This document shows positions 25,754 through 34,862 of a stretch of 64,000 nucleotides of DNA, piece after piece. Position 1 is the first letter of the stretch. Each line of letters starts with the position of its first letter. The position numbers and the translations under genes were made by a program. The stretch comes from Pantoea cypripedii (lineage in GTDB: Bacteria; Pseudomonadota; Gammaproteobacteria; Enterobacterales; Enterobacteriaceae): positions 352,100-416,099 of the forward strand of contig NZ_CP024770.1 of NCBI RefSeq assembly GCF_011395035.1, read 5' to 3'. Below the pieces are notes generated by a model. That model did not search any database. It was not told where the DNA came from and was given only the letters and a program-made list of their open reading frames with translations.

Positions 25754-27421
25754 TCAGAACCTCCATTTCTTCAATGTTGCAAAGGGAGGCAGGGGGGGCT
25801 GGTTGTTTAGCGCCGGTGCGATTTCCGGGGCCGGTAGCGCGGGAGGATTGGGGAGGAAGTAAGCGCTGACAGGATCTTCATCCGTATCCATGGCGTCCGG
25901 TAACGCCTGGATTGCACGCGCTTTCCTGTCGGGTAATGGCTGGAAAAAAGTCTTAGGGGTGTCACCCGCAGACTGGTTTTTGGTATTTTTCAACGCAGCC
26001 ATGATCATACCAGGAGTGACATCCTCATCAATTTCCCACAGTAAGCGTAGCAGTTTTGACAGCGTTATATTCTGCGGGCACTGCTCATGATTCAGTAGAG
26101 CTTCAATTTGTCTCAGCTGCTCACTGCGTTTAGCCTTCAGGTTGATGCGTGGCCGCATACGCTTTATCCAGGCCAGATCGGCAGAGGAGATGTCAGCATT
26201 AAGCGCCGCCTGAGCGTACTCCGTCATGACATTGGTAATGATGTAGTGTGGATCGTTGAGAACATACTGGATCAGCAGTGGCGAGAACGTTGACACGGCG
26301 GGTTCGCGTAAGAGTTTACCCAGCCGTTTTAACCGGCTCATTCTGGTGTCCGGATCAATCTTATGCCACAGCTGCTTAACTATTTTTTTTTGCTGAGGTG
26401 TTGGCTGCGAGCCACTGGTGGTGGCGAGCGCTTTATAGGCAACTGAGTAACTGATACTCCTCTTCGCATTATGAAACAGGCACCACAGCTGCGAGGTCGT
26501 CATCTCGGGTCGCCCCTGCCGTTTCAGCAACCTGTCCACTTTCTTTCTCATGGAAATTTTGTGGGCAGATATGGCTGGCCAGTTTTTGCTGAACCATGCC
26601 TGCTGCGCTTCGGTGGTTCGGGTCCTGAATAATGTTTTGGCTTGTGTCACCGTCTGGACCTTGACCGAAATTCCGGCATCGGCTAACGCGCAGTGCAACC
26701 TTCCCGAACCCTGCTCCTGGTAATCAGGCCGCCGCTGGATATCAACCAGCCAGGCGATCATATTTTTTCCCGGCGGATTTTGCTCAATCACTTTCTCCGC
26801 CCATGCCACCTCTTCAGCGCTGGCGATGGAGTCTGAGGTCCAGATAGCCTGCTTCAGAGTAGTGATATCGATATTTACCGGGTTATCAGGCATTTCCAGC
26901 AAGGCGCGCCGGATCTGGTTCCGCGACAGTTTCAGACGTAATAAGGGCCTCAGTCGCACAATCCTGTCTGGTTCATCCTTGTTCTGCTCCCAGAGCTTTT
27001 TAATCTTCTGCCGATCTTCCAGCGAAATACTGGCATTCGCGGTCTTCAGTGCATTTTCTACCGTGGTGGCACTCACCACGATGTTCTTCTCCAGCAGCAG
27101 ATTATGAAAGTCGTTGGTTTTTATGTTCTTAATATCTTCGGGCTTAAACTGCCACAGCAATGTCTCCAGACGGCTGCCGAGACTGATTTTGTCAGGGATC
27201 TTTTGCCACCAGGTAGCAAAATCGCTTTTGAGTGCGTTTAAGCAGGGATTGTCCGATGTTGCGGGTCTGGCTTTCCTTCCCCGCCGGAAAGAACTCAGAT
27301 TCTGCGGGTTTTGTTTCACGCTCTGGATTTGTGTGGCCAGTTGCCCGGTAAAGGTTGAAGTGGCGGGGGCTGACTGGAGTAGCGCTCGTATCGATGTTGC
27401 AGGAACGGAGGTTGTTTGCAT
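25754..27421 (-). CDS. Tandem helical-repeat protein, paralogue 2
   Basis: The longest family member, 555 residues. The N-terminus (MQTTSVPATSIRALLQSAPATS) is polar and disordered-looking; six helical repeats run from ~residue 75 to ~480, the fourth and sixth clearest (MTTSQLWCLFHNAKRSISYSVAYKAL; ITLSKLLRLLWEIDEDVTPGMIMAAL). The C-terminal ~75 residues form a second Pro-rich tail. It aligns repeat by repeat with paralogue 1 at low identity, so duplication is old. GAAAGGGAATTTCT immediately precedes the ATG. Probably co-transcribed with paralogue 1. No enzyme motif is visible. Confidence 0.82.
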   Translation of the reverse strand: MQTTSVPATSIRALLQSAPATSTFTGQLATQIQSVKQNPQNLSSFRRGRKARPATSDNPCLNALKSDFATWWQKIPDKISLGSRLETLLWQFKPEDIKNIKTNDFHNLLLEKNIVVSATTVENALKTANASISLEDRQKIKKLWEQNKDEPDRIVRLRPLLRLKLSRNQIRRALLEMPDNPVNIDITTLKQAIWTSDSIASAEEVAWAEKVIEQNPPGKNMIAWLVDIQRRPDYQEQGSGRLHCALADAGISVKVQTVTQAKTLFRTRTTEAQQAWFSKNWPAISAHKISMRKKVDRLLKRQGRPEMTTSQLWCLFHNAKRSISYSVAYKALATTSGSQPTPQQKKIVKQLWHKIDPDTRMSRLKRLGKLLREPAVSTFSPLLIQYVLNDPHYIITNVMTEYAQAALNADISSADLAWIKRMRPRINLKAKRSEQLRQIEALLNHEQCPQNITLSKLLRLLWEIDEDVTPGMIMAALKNTKNQSAGDTPKTFFQPLPDRKARAIQALPDAMDTDEDPVSAYFLPNPPALPAPEIAPALNNQPPLPPFATLKKWRF

Positions 27422-27644
27422 AGAAATTCCCTTTCATGTTGTGGCGTTAAACAAAGATTACAGGGCTGATATTGTCAACTAAAACGATAAACTAAAGTGC
27501 AAAAATGTGAATTGTGCATTGGATTAGTTTACGAGTAATCTTGCTTCATCAAATGCAGCCAAGGTTATAAACCTTATTACCGGCAACTGTTTTGTGCCTA
27601 AACTAAAAAACTGACTCTTTTTAATTTTTTCAAGGAAAACTGAC

Positions 27645-28058
27645 ATGCGTTACATTTCACTGGATAACTATCGTGACACCATCATTCTTATTGCGCGTGT
27701 TGCTCTCATGGTGCTTTTCATTATTTTTGGCTGGCAGAAACTGACCGCATTCAGTTACACCGCCGGGTATATGCAGAGCCTGGGGTTACCTCTGCCATCT
27801 GTCGCAGCAGCGGTTGCGGTGATTGCTGAGTTTGGTTTTGGTGTGCTGATTGCGCTGGGCTTCTTCACCCGCCCGCTGGCGCTGCTGATGGCGGTGTACA
27901 CGCTGGTCACCTCCTTTATTGGTCATCCGTACTGGCACATGACGGGTATGGATCAGTATGCCAACATGATCAACTTCTACAAAAATATCAGCATCATTGG
28001 CGGTCTGCTGCTGCTGGCGCTGATCGGTCCGGGCCGCTTCTCGCTTGACCGTCGGTAA
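27645..28058 (+). CDS. DoxX-family membrane protein
   Basis: A 137-residue protein with four membrane segments and DoxX marks: LMVLFIIFGWQKLTAFSYTAGYMQSLGLP, then IAEFGFGVLIALGFFTRPLALLMAVYTLVTSFIGHPYW. Enterobacterial relatives (for example YphA/YqjF) are of similar size; some take part in redox stress defence. It lies on the opposite strand between two pairs of helical-repeat genes, has its own terminator, and looks like backbone sequence. Confidence 0.88.
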   Translation: MRYISLDNYRDTIILIARVALMVLFIIFGWQKLTAFSYTAGYMQSLGLPLPSVAAAVAVIAEFGFGVLIALGFFTRPLALLMAVYTLVTSFIGHPYWHMTGMDQYANMINFYKNISIIGGLLLLALIGPGRFSLDRR

Positions 28059-28082
28059 GCTGTGCTTATTCAACATAAGCAG

Positions 28083-28111
28083 AACCATCACCCCAGGGTG
28101 ATGGTTTTTTT
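28083..28111 (+). terminator. Rho-independent terminator of the doxX gene
   Basis: CCATCACCC-CA-GGGTGATGG stem followed by TTTTTTT, 25 bp past the doxX stop. Confidence 0.88.
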
Positions 28112-28147
28112 CCTGCGCCAGACAGAATAATGGTCATCAGCGCTTGA

Positions 28148-29689
28148 TTACTGGCTCGCAGCTCTCCTGATGGTCTCAAATGCCGGCAGTGTCTGGCTGG
28201 TGCTCGCTGGCGGTGAGTCTTCCATATCTAACACCATATCCAGCAGTTCAGTATTGTCCTCTGCGGGGGCCGGCTGGCGTGGGGGATAGAGCACTCTGGC
28301 ATCCCGGATAGCACGGCTCAGGGTTGAGACCCCTTCATCATGGCCCACATGCCACATATAGCGCATAAAAGCGGAGGGACTATTAATCCTGGGACAACCG
28401 GGATGACGCAGCACGCTGATCAGCCGTACATTTTTAGCCGAATGAGGTAAGAGCCGCACTTTGTCCCAGACGCACCTGAACTGGGCTAATTCCTCATCCG
28501 TGATCTCTGATCTCGCGGCAGATAAGGCATGAACCACCGCCCCGTAGTGTAGGTATTCGCCCTTTTCCTCCAGCACTTTTTGCAGCTCGGCAGCCGTGAC
28601 TGGATGGGCGCTGGACTGCAACAGCAGCAGACCCAACCACATCAGCGAGGATTTATTGTCCCTGGCGGGGGCATTTGCCAGGCTGATATCCATCCAGTCT
28701 CGTAATTCGTCAGAAATTTTCGCGTTGTGGGTGGCAAGGGCGCTACTCACCACCGAAGGACTGATATTTTCCTCAGCGATTAACATCAGTGTCCACAGCT
28801 GCGGCGCAGTGATCGCCAGATTGCCTTTCTGCTTCAGCAGAGTTAATACCCGTTGCCATTTTGTATCCCTGGCAGGGATCTGCGGCCAGTTATCCTGGAA
28901 CCACTGCCACATCTCCTGAGTCAGGTTTTCTGCCAGCGCCAGTCGCGCTTTTCTTACTCTGTCATAGCTGATGTCTACTCCTGCGTCTTCCAGGGCGCGA
29001 TTCAGCTGTGGTTCGGTCAGATTCAGCGCTTTTATTTCGGGCTGAAGCAACAAGGAGACCAGCCGGTTCAGGGGATGGCGTATTACCGCATGCTTTTGCC
29101 AGCCAGCCTCAATTAAGTCACTGGTTTTCTTTGGGATGGTAAGCCAGGCAACAGATATCATCTGCGCCATGCTCGAAGCAGAAACAAACACGCCAAGATT
29201 CCATAAGGCTTTGCGCATTTCCGGCTGGGTTAAGCGAGGAAAGTCTTCCAGACGCAGCATTTTCCTGACCTGATTCAGAGGGCCTGGCTCTTTAGGCAGG
29301 CTTTGCCAGAGTTTTTTTATCAACTGAAGGTTTTCGGGTGAGACTTCTGCTCTGGCGGCCCTGAGGGCGCTATTCACGCTGACTCGCTGCACGGACACTT
29401 TTTTGCTGTGCAGGAATCGTAATATCTGCGCGGTAGTCACAGCCGCCAGCTCCTCCCGGTTAAGCTGAAACAACAGATGTTCTGTCCTGCCTACTGGGGA
29501 TTCATTTTTCGCAACCCTTGCCCAATAAAATTCCAGTCGCTTTTCTAACAAAGGAGCAGATGCTGCGGAACGGAAAAAATGATGGCTGCTTTGTGAGACG
29601 CTGGAAATATTCGGGGTCAAGGCACTGCATGGGGTGGAGACGGAGGGGGATGGTCCTGCCAGGGATGTCGGATTTGTGTCTATATTCAT
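28148..29689 (-). CDS. Tandem helical-repeat protein, paralogue 3
   Basis: 513 residues. The N-terminus (MNIDTNPTSLAGPSPSVSTP) is Ser/Pro/Thr-rich for ~50 residues. About six helical repeats follow, each ending near a Trp (IKKLWQSL; WFQDNWPQIP; RCVWDKV) and each holding the (I/V)S...V..AL core: LTEPQLNRALEDAGVDISYDRVRKA; ITAPQLWTLMLIAEENISPSVVSSAL; VTAAELQKVLEEKGEYLHYGAVVHAL. A polar acidic tail closes it (DMEDSPPAS). No signal, membrane helix or catalytic motif. CCGGAGAAATTTCT precedes the ATG. It lies 38 bp after paralogue 4. Confidence 0.82.
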   Translation of the reverse strand: MNIDTNPTSLAGPSPSVSTPCSALTPNISSVSQSSHHFFRSAASAPLLEKRLEFYWARVAKNESPVGRTEHLLFQLNREELAAVTTAQILRFLHSKKVSVQRVSVNSALRAARAEVSPENLQLIKKLWQSLPKEPGPLNQVRKMLRLEDFPRLTQPEMRKALWNLGVFVSASSMAQMISVAWLTIPKKTSDLIEAGWQKHAVIRHPLNRLVSLLLQPEIKALNLTEPQLNRALEDAGVDISYDRVRKARLALAENLTQEMWQWFQDNWPQIPARDTKWQRVLTLLKQKGNLAITAPQLWTLMLIAEENISPSVVSSALATHNAKISDELRDWMDISLANAPARDNKSSLMWLGLLLLQSSAHPVTAAELQKVLEEKGEYLHYGAVVHALSAARSEITDEELAQFRCVWDKVRLLPHSAKNVRLISVLRHPGCPRINSPSAFMRYMWHVGHDEGVSTLSRAIRDARVLYPPRQPAPAEDNTELLDMVLDMEDSPPASTSQTLPAFETIRRAASQ

Positions 29690-29727
29690 AGAAATTTCTC
29701 CGGGTTGTTAGCAGATAACCGGTGCAT

Positions 29728-31014
29728 TCAGCTACCGGGGGCCATGTCATCAAACTCTTCATAACCGCTCAGTGGCGGGAGGATGATGTCCTGCCACTCC
29801 AGATCCGGCCATACCGGTTCACTTTGTTCAGGCGGGACAATTCCACCGCCGGTGGGCAAGTGTGCCAATGTGTTCTCAGGTGGTAATGGCGCGCTTGCGC
29901 GGCATCTGAACAGACGATAGAGCGTGATGTGGCTCGGATCCTCTCCTGCATCCCACAGGCAGCACATTAATTTTTCCCAGCTGTTGATGAAGGTCAGTTC
30001 AGTCCTGTTGAGAAAGGTGCTCAGCATTGCTCTGTCGATGCATTGCTGAGGAGGGGGGGCCACCGGCCTTGCCCTGGGCGGACGTGATGCATTAACCCGT
30101 CTTTTGCGGGTGAGTTTCACGGGCTGATAGCCGGGTTTAAAAACCAACCACGCCTGTCTGAACCGATCACTTTCGGCCTGGGGGATGTCCAGGTTTGCCG
30201 CCGTGAGCGCATGATCAACCTGATTGAAATCCAGCTTTATCCCGGCATCCCACAGGCCTTTAATCAACTGGAAAGACGAGATCTGGCTTAGCGGCAACCC
30301 GGAGGCTGCACGGAGATGCATGCCCAGCCATTTCGTGCGGGAATCGTCACTGCCAGGTGCATTTTTAAGGGTATGGTTAATCCAAAGGGTCAGGGGTAAT
30401 GGAGGAATGGCATAGCTGGCCGACAGCGCGCGACTCACCAGTTCATAGCTGTATCTGCGCTCACCGTGAATGTTCAGCATGTACGACAGCGCCAGTCGGG
30501 TGATATCGAGACTGTCTTTAGTTTCCAGCAACGTCATGAGTTTTTCCCAGTTGGTTGCCTCACGGTATCTGACAGATTGCCAGGCCTGGGGGAACCATTC
30601 TCTCAGCGCTGGCGGGAAATTTTTAGCGTACTGGATCAGGACACTGGTCAGGGAGACGGGATCAACAGGTATTTGCGCATTGACGATGCTTTCTCTCAGT
30701 TGCCCGGTTCTTTCCAGTCTCAGCGCCTGTACATCGTCATGGAGCAGCGTCAGGATCAGCCGGTTCAATGAATTTTTCTCGTAATCAAATTTCTGCCAGC
30801 TGCTTTTAATTACCCCGGCACAGGCTGCCGGGTTATGGTTTCTGGCGAAGTTTAAAACCTCCACCCGCGGTTGAAGGATATTCGTATTCGTTTCTGGCTG
30901 AAGACAGGCAGGGGTTACAGAAGTGATCGATGAGGGCAGGTCAGCGGCTGTGCCATCGTCGTTGGCTAGCGTTATCGATGAGAAATGCGGAACTGATACC
31001 GGGAAGATATTCAT
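29728..31014 (-). CDS. Tandem helical-repeat protein, paralogue 4 (most divergent)
   Basis: The start at 31014 (MNIFPVSVPHFSS) is preceded by AAAGGAATGTCT and matches the start context of its paralogues, giving 428 residues; the frame is open to 31143 but without a comparable site. About four repeats are recognisable (WEKLMTLLETKDSLDITRLALSYML; ISSFQLIKGLWDAGIKLDFNQVDHAL; NSWEKLMCCLWDAGEDPSHITLYRLF), separated near residue 310 by a basic Pro/Arg-rich insert (RKRRVNASRPPRARPVAPP). The C-terminus is acidic and Pro-rich. Family membership is clear from pattern rather than identity. Function unknown. Confidence 0.75.
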   Translation of the reverse strand: MNIFPVSVPHFSSITLANDDGTAADLPSSITSVTPACLQPETNTNILQPRVEVLNFARNHNPAACAGVIKSSWQKFDYEKNSLNRLILTLLHDDVQALRLERTGQLRESIVNAQIPVDPVSLTSVLIQYAKNFPPALREWFPQAWQSVRYREATNWEKLMTLLETKDSLDITRLALSYMLNIHGERRYSYELVSRALSASYAIPPLPLTLWINHTLKNAPGSDDSRTKWLGMHLRAASGLPLSQISSFQLIKGLWDAGIKLDFNQVDHALTAANLDIPQAESDRFRQAWLVFKPGYQPVKLTRKRRVNASRPPRARPVAPPPQQCIDRAMLSTFLNRTELTFINSWEKLMCCLWDAGEDPSHITLYRLFRCRASAPLPPENTLAHLPTGGGIVPPEQSEPVWPDLEWQDIILPPLSGYEEFDDMAPGS

Positions 31015-31262
31015 AGACATTCCTTTGTAATGTGCGTGGCACACACCAGTATATTCCTCTGCCTGCGCCAAAAGCGCCGTATGGCACGCAGTTGCGAAAA
31101 TTGTATCGCGTCGATATGGCATTGATGTGCGCAACCCGGTCAAAATGATAGTTCTGGTGATAAATTTGACTGGATTAGGGCGTTCTCATTGGACGAAGCC
31201 GCCTATAATCAGGCTGGCGTTTTTTGTTTATCGTTCAATCCGCACACAGATGAGAGAAGAGA

Positions 31263-31895
31263 ATGAAATTATTCAGCCACAGCTTTAACGACGGAGACGT
31301 CATTCCCGGCAAGAACAGCTTTGCGGTGTATGACGCAGAAAGCCATGTCCGTTTGTCTGACAACCTGAACCCGCATTTTGGCTGGTCAGATTTGCCTGCG
31401 GGTACACAGTCACTGGTTCTGATTTGCCATGACTACGATGTGCCAACCAGCGGGGAAAACGTGAACCAGGAAGGTAAAGTGGTTCCGGCTTCACTGCCGC
31501 GTACTGATTTCTATCACTGGTCACTGTTTGATATTCCGGCTGCACAGCAGGAAATTGCCGAAGGTGCACAATCGAGCGGCATCACAGCCAAAGGAAAACC
31601 CGGCCCGGATGCGCCAGCAGGACTGAAGCATGGCATCAATGATTACACCGCGTGGTTTGCCGGTGACGAGGCGATGGGTGGAACGTATTATGGCTACGAT
31701 GGCCCCTGCCCGCCGTGGAATGACGAGATTGTCCACCATTATGTGTTTACCTTATATGCCCTGGCTGCGCCGACATTAACCGTGGAAGGTGAACTCACCG
31801 GTGCCAATATCCGTCGTGCAGTTGAGAACAGCGATGTGCTGGCGAAAGCGAGCCTGACCGGGCTGTATACCCTTAACCCCGACGTGAAAATTTAA
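31263..31895 (+). CDS. YbhB/YbcL-type PEBP (Raf kinase inhibitor-like) protein
   Basis: A 210-residue protein of the phosphatidylethanolamine-binding fold: FGWSDLPAGTQSLVLICHDYDVP at the anion pocket, DFYHWSLFDIPA, and GYDGPCPPWNDEIVHHYVFTLYAL, the usual G.GP.PP....H.Y.F signature. It lacks a signal peptide. It is longer than E. coli YbhB (158), with an inserted loop after the DYDVP region. Role in bacteria is poorly known. The gene ends 23 bp before an AraC-type regulator on the same strand, so they are probably one transcript. Confidence 0.88.
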   Translation: MKLFSHSFNDGDVIPGKNSFAVYDAESHVRLSDNLNPHFGWSDLPAGTQSLVLICHDYDVPTSGENVNQEGKVVPASLPRTDFYHWSLFDIPAAQQEIAEGAQSSGITAKGKPGPDAPAGLKHGINDYTAWFAGDEAMGGTYYGYDGPCPPWNDEIVHHYVFTLYALAAPTLTVEGELTGANIRRAVENSDVLAKASLTGLYTLNPDVKI

Positions 31896-31918
31896 TCAGG
31901 TCTGAACGGCAGAAAACC

Positions 31919-32776
31919 ATGACCAGAGAATGTGCATCATTAGCGGCAGAGGAACATTTCTTCTGGTCTGGACTTTCCGGCCACAGCCTCAGTCGGCATA
32001 ACCTGATTTCGGTTGCCTGGCCGAGGCTGAAGATTGAACAGAAGGCGAGTTCGTTTTTCTTTTTTGAACCTACGCTGCTGCTGGTCTTGTCAGGCAGAAT
32101 TGACGTTGCCTGCGCCGGAAAGCGTCATTCGCTGAACTCGCCTTCAATGCTGGGTTTTATCGATCAGGGCGTGGATATCGATTATATAAAGTATCCCTCT
32201 GACCCGCATACGCCGTTTCGTTCGTTGTTTATTAATATCAGCCCGGATGTGCTGGAAAACTTTTACCAGCATTTTCAGGAACCGCTCTCCGCGGTTAAAA
32301 AAAATCCCCAGCTCAGTACGGTAGAAATTAACCGAAACCTCGATGATTCACTGCATCAGCTGCTGGCAGCCCTTGAGAATCCACAGGTCAGCGATGATCG
32401 TATCCGGCTGAAAATCTTTGACCTGCTGCTGGTGCTAGCAGAACAGCAGCTGCGTTTTGCGTTGCCACAGCGGCAGGGGATTTTTCCCCGTCTGAGTAAC
32501 CTGTTACGTGAAGCGCCGGAAAGGAACTGGACTGCCCGCCTGGCCGGTGATGCGCTGGCGATGAGTGAATCGACACTTCGCCGACGGCTTCGGCAGGAAG
32601 GCGTCAGGTTCGAGCAGTTGCTGCTGGATATCCGCATGCACCATGCGCTGATGCTGATCCAGACCACGCACTGGAATCTCACTCAGGTAGCTGATGCCTG
32701 CGGCTACCGATCCGTCTCCCGCTTTGCCGAACGTTTTAAACACCGTTTTGGATCATCTCCGGCACAATTGCGCTGA
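31919..32776 (+). CDS. AraC-family transcriptional regulator
   Basis: 285 residues with an N-terminal cupin-like sensing region and a C-terminal double helix-turn-helix. The first helix pair is around WTARLAGDALAMSESTLRRRLRQEG; the second is LTQVADACGYRSVSRFAERFKHRFGSSPAQLR, the usual AraC signature. Likely regulates its own transcript with the PEBP gene. The family resembles regulators of efflux or virulence genes; ligand unknown. Confidence 0.88.
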   Translation: MTRECASLAAEEHFFWSGLSGHSLSRHNLISVAWPRLKIEQKASSFFFFEPTLLLVLSGRIDVACAGKRHSLNSPSMLGFIDQGVDIDYIKYPSDPHTPFRSLFINISPDVLENFYQHFQEPLSAVKKNPQLSTVEINRNLDDSLHQLLAALENPQVSDDRIRLKIFDLLLVLAEQQLRFALPQRQGIFPRLSNLLREAPERNWTARLAGDALAMSESTLRRRLRQEGVRFEQLLLDIRMHHALMLIQTTHWNLTQVADACGYRSVSRFAERFKHRFGSSPAQLR

Positions 32777-32910
32777 TGGTGGTGGTTTGTGACGGGCAAC
32801 AACACCTTTTGCGAAACGCAGGAGAATTTTTTACTATTAATTAGAAAAATTGGAGCGTGGCAGCGACCGTGGTACTGCCTTACAGACTACAACCGACGGA
32901 GAATGGATGC

Positions 32911-33921
32911 ATGGCACGAGATATTGCCCCCGGATATTGTATAGTTGAGCGCCCTGGCGGACTTGATTATCAGGCAAGGGAACTCTTCCGAGATATACGT
33001 ACTCCGGCAGCTCAGATGTTCATGAAAATGAATGCTGACACGCCATGGCTGAAACCAGGACAGATATTAATTGTTGCCGATCCTGATACGCCAGCACCAA
33101 AAACTATGCAAGCATTGGCCGCACTCAGGCAAGCCAAGACGAAAACAAATCAGGCTTTGATTGGAGTAAGCACAGAAGAAGCCAGTTTCATGCAGAAGTA
33201 TTACGGGATGATAGCTGGCATCACAAGTGCCGGGGATACAATCTTCGGGGCAACAAGTGATGTTGGTGAGAAATATTTCTCCTCTATCGAGCAAACGCTG
33301 AAGAAAATCGAGGCGAGCTACCAAAATCAGTATCGTTCTCAGGGAACACTTATAAGTCAGCAGTTTTTTGTAGAACGCACCCAGCTATTAAACCAACTTA
33401 AAGAAACTGTGAATAAGCCGCTTCTCAAGTCTCTTTCTCGCTATGCCGTTCAACTTCGTCCATACGATGATATGCGTAAAGCATTAAACCTTTCCAGCCG
33501 CTCTATAGTGCATGAGTGGTCGACCGTCGGTATTGGCGGAATTCCCGGTTATTCGAACTTTGTTGGCAATGCTGCCAGGGCTGCTCGTTTCCTAAAATAT
33601 GGTGGATACATCGGGATTGGTTTTTCATTCGCCAATTCAACTAATGAAGTTATCGATACCTGTACAAAAGGACGAGAAAATGAATGTGAAAATGCCGCAT
33701 TCAAAGAGTATGGAAAGTTTGCGACATCGACGCTAGTTGGCCTGGGTACTGGGTCTATCGGTGCAGCAGCAGGCATTGGAGTTTGCGCCGGAATCGGCAT
33801 TGTCACTGCTGGAGTAGGAGGTGTTGCGTGTGCTGCGGTCGGTTCAATCGCCGGAGGCTACATTGGCTCTCAGGCTACTGACTGGGGCATGAAAAGCCTT
33901 TACAAATATTTTGGTCTCTAA
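32911..33921 (+). CDS. Putative pore-forming/membrane-acting antibacterial toxin with LysM-like N-terminus
   Basis: The start at 32911 (MARDIAPGYCIVERPG) has GGAG nine bases upstream and gives 336 residues; a GTG at 32857 with a close TGGAG would add 18. The first ~60 residues look like a LysM-type module (YCIVERPGGLDYQARELF ... LKPGQILIVADPDTP). A long helical middle region follows, and the last ~90 residues are very Gly/Ala-rich and hydrophobic (LVGLGTGSIGAAAGIGVCAG; GVACAAVGSIAGGYIGS), typical of membrane-inserting toxins. No Sec signal. The next gene, 6 bp later, is a small membrane protein of immunity type. Antibacterial T6SS-like cargo is inferred from this pairing. Confidence 0.65.
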   Translation: MARDIAPGYCIVERPGGLDYQARELFRDIRTPAAQMFMKMNADTPWLKPGQILIVADPDTPAPKTMQALAALRQAKTKTNQALIGVSTEEASFMQKYYGMIAGITSAGDTIFGATSDVGEKYFSSIEQTLKKIEASYQNQYRSQGTLISQQFFVERTQLLNQLKETVNKPLLKSLSRYAVQLRPYDDMRKALNLSSRSIVHEWSTVGIGGIPGYSNFVGNAARAARFLKYGGYIGIGFSFANSTNEVIDTCTKGRENECENAAFKEYGKFATSTLVGLGTGSIGAAAGIGVCAGIGIVTAGVGGVACAAVGSIAGGYIGSQATDWGMKSLYKYFGL

Positions 33922-33927
33922 TCCATT

Positions 33928-34320
33928 ATGAAATATATAGTTGTTATTGTAATAATCCTTGTCAGCCTATGCTTAGCCGTCAATGTGTTAATGTACTTAG
34001 CCAACAGATCAAAATACTATAAACTAATCAACTTATTACAAGAAAAATTCGCACTTCCTGCCCCATATTCCCTTCACGTCCACACGGGTTTTTTTGGGGC
34101 TGTCACAATGATTTATTTTTTTCTTCGCTTGAAGAAGAAGAAGAAAATACTTTTTCTGAGAAAGGATGATCCTGCCTACGCATTTTTTGACGATAGCAAT
34201 TCGGAATTAGCAAACTGGATGCCTGCGTTCTATTACATATTTATCTTTGGATTTATATGTGGTGTGCTCCTGTTTATGCTGGCAGTTTTTCTGGAGGCGA
34301 AGGACAGGTTTTTCCCATGA
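33928..34320 (+). CDS. Putative membrane immunity protein for the adjacent toxin
   Basis: 130 residues. An N-terminal membrane segment (IVVIVIILVSLCLAVNVLMYLA), a basic central loop with a polylysine stretch (LRLKKKKKILFLRK) and a C-terminal membrane segment (FYYIFIFGFICGVLLFMLAVFL). Short inner-membrane proteins of this kind protect against pore-forming colicins and membrane-acting T6SS toxins. It is 6 bp downstream of the toxin candidate and has lower GC. The assignment is from context; no known immunity family is recognised. Confidence 0.6.
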   Translation: MKYIVVIVIILVSLCLAVNVLMYLANRSKYYKLINLLQEKFALPAPYSLHVHTGFFGAVTMIYFFLRLKKKKKILFLRKDDPAYAFFDDSNSELANWMPAFYYIFIFGFICGVLLFMLAVFLEAKDRFFP

Positions 34321-34862
34321 GCTGCATGTGTTGCCGCCAGGATAAACAGCCCACTAAGTGGTAAGACAGCAGCTCCGTGTTCTTCCGTTGCCTGTGGCCG
34401 CGCCTTAATTCTCTTCAATCCCGATGCGAATAAATTCGGACTCTGCATCTGCAGGGGGTATTGATGCCGACCAGGCCAATAGCCCCACGGAGCCGTAGCG
34501 GCGCGATTTATCGCGCAACTCTGCGCACGGTGCCGCTAAACCCCGCGTGATAAATCACGCCGCTACGACCCGGTGAGATATTTCACCAGGGGTTTCAAGC
34601 ATGCCGCTATCGCACAACCTGCCCGCTGTAACTCAAAATCTTCATCCGATCGGCGTCAGTTTTTAACAAAAAGTGCGGTTTACTCGCCATTAAATCATTA
34701 CTTATCAAGTAGATATTATTCACTTCGATAACTGGCATAACAAATCGGTTGCTATTAAGTAGTGTGCTATATAAATTAGACCCCGAAGCAAGCAGATGAC
34801 AAATCACCGCAACCATTTAAATAGCACGCGATATAATCGCGAAGAAAATAAGGGAGTTCACC
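34321..34862. other. Intergenic region with REP-like palindrome
   Basis: A 540-bp interval after the toxin/immunity pair. It holds one long palindromic element (34494-34567) and the promoter region of the esterase gene. Short ORFs here have no supporting start or family. Confidence 0.5.
34494..34567. repeat. REP-like long palindrome
   Basis: Two arms of about 23 bases (CGTAGCGGCGCGATTTATCGCG and its near-complement ending GCCGCTACG) are separated by ~28 bases. The arms also contain a nested palindrome around GATTTATC. Elements of this form recur between genes in many enterobacterial genomes. Confidence 0.7.

Noticed and set aside
34607..34816. Minus-strand ORF of 69 codons before the esterase gene
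   Set aside because: No credible start site or family; it overlaps the likely promoter region of the esterase gene.
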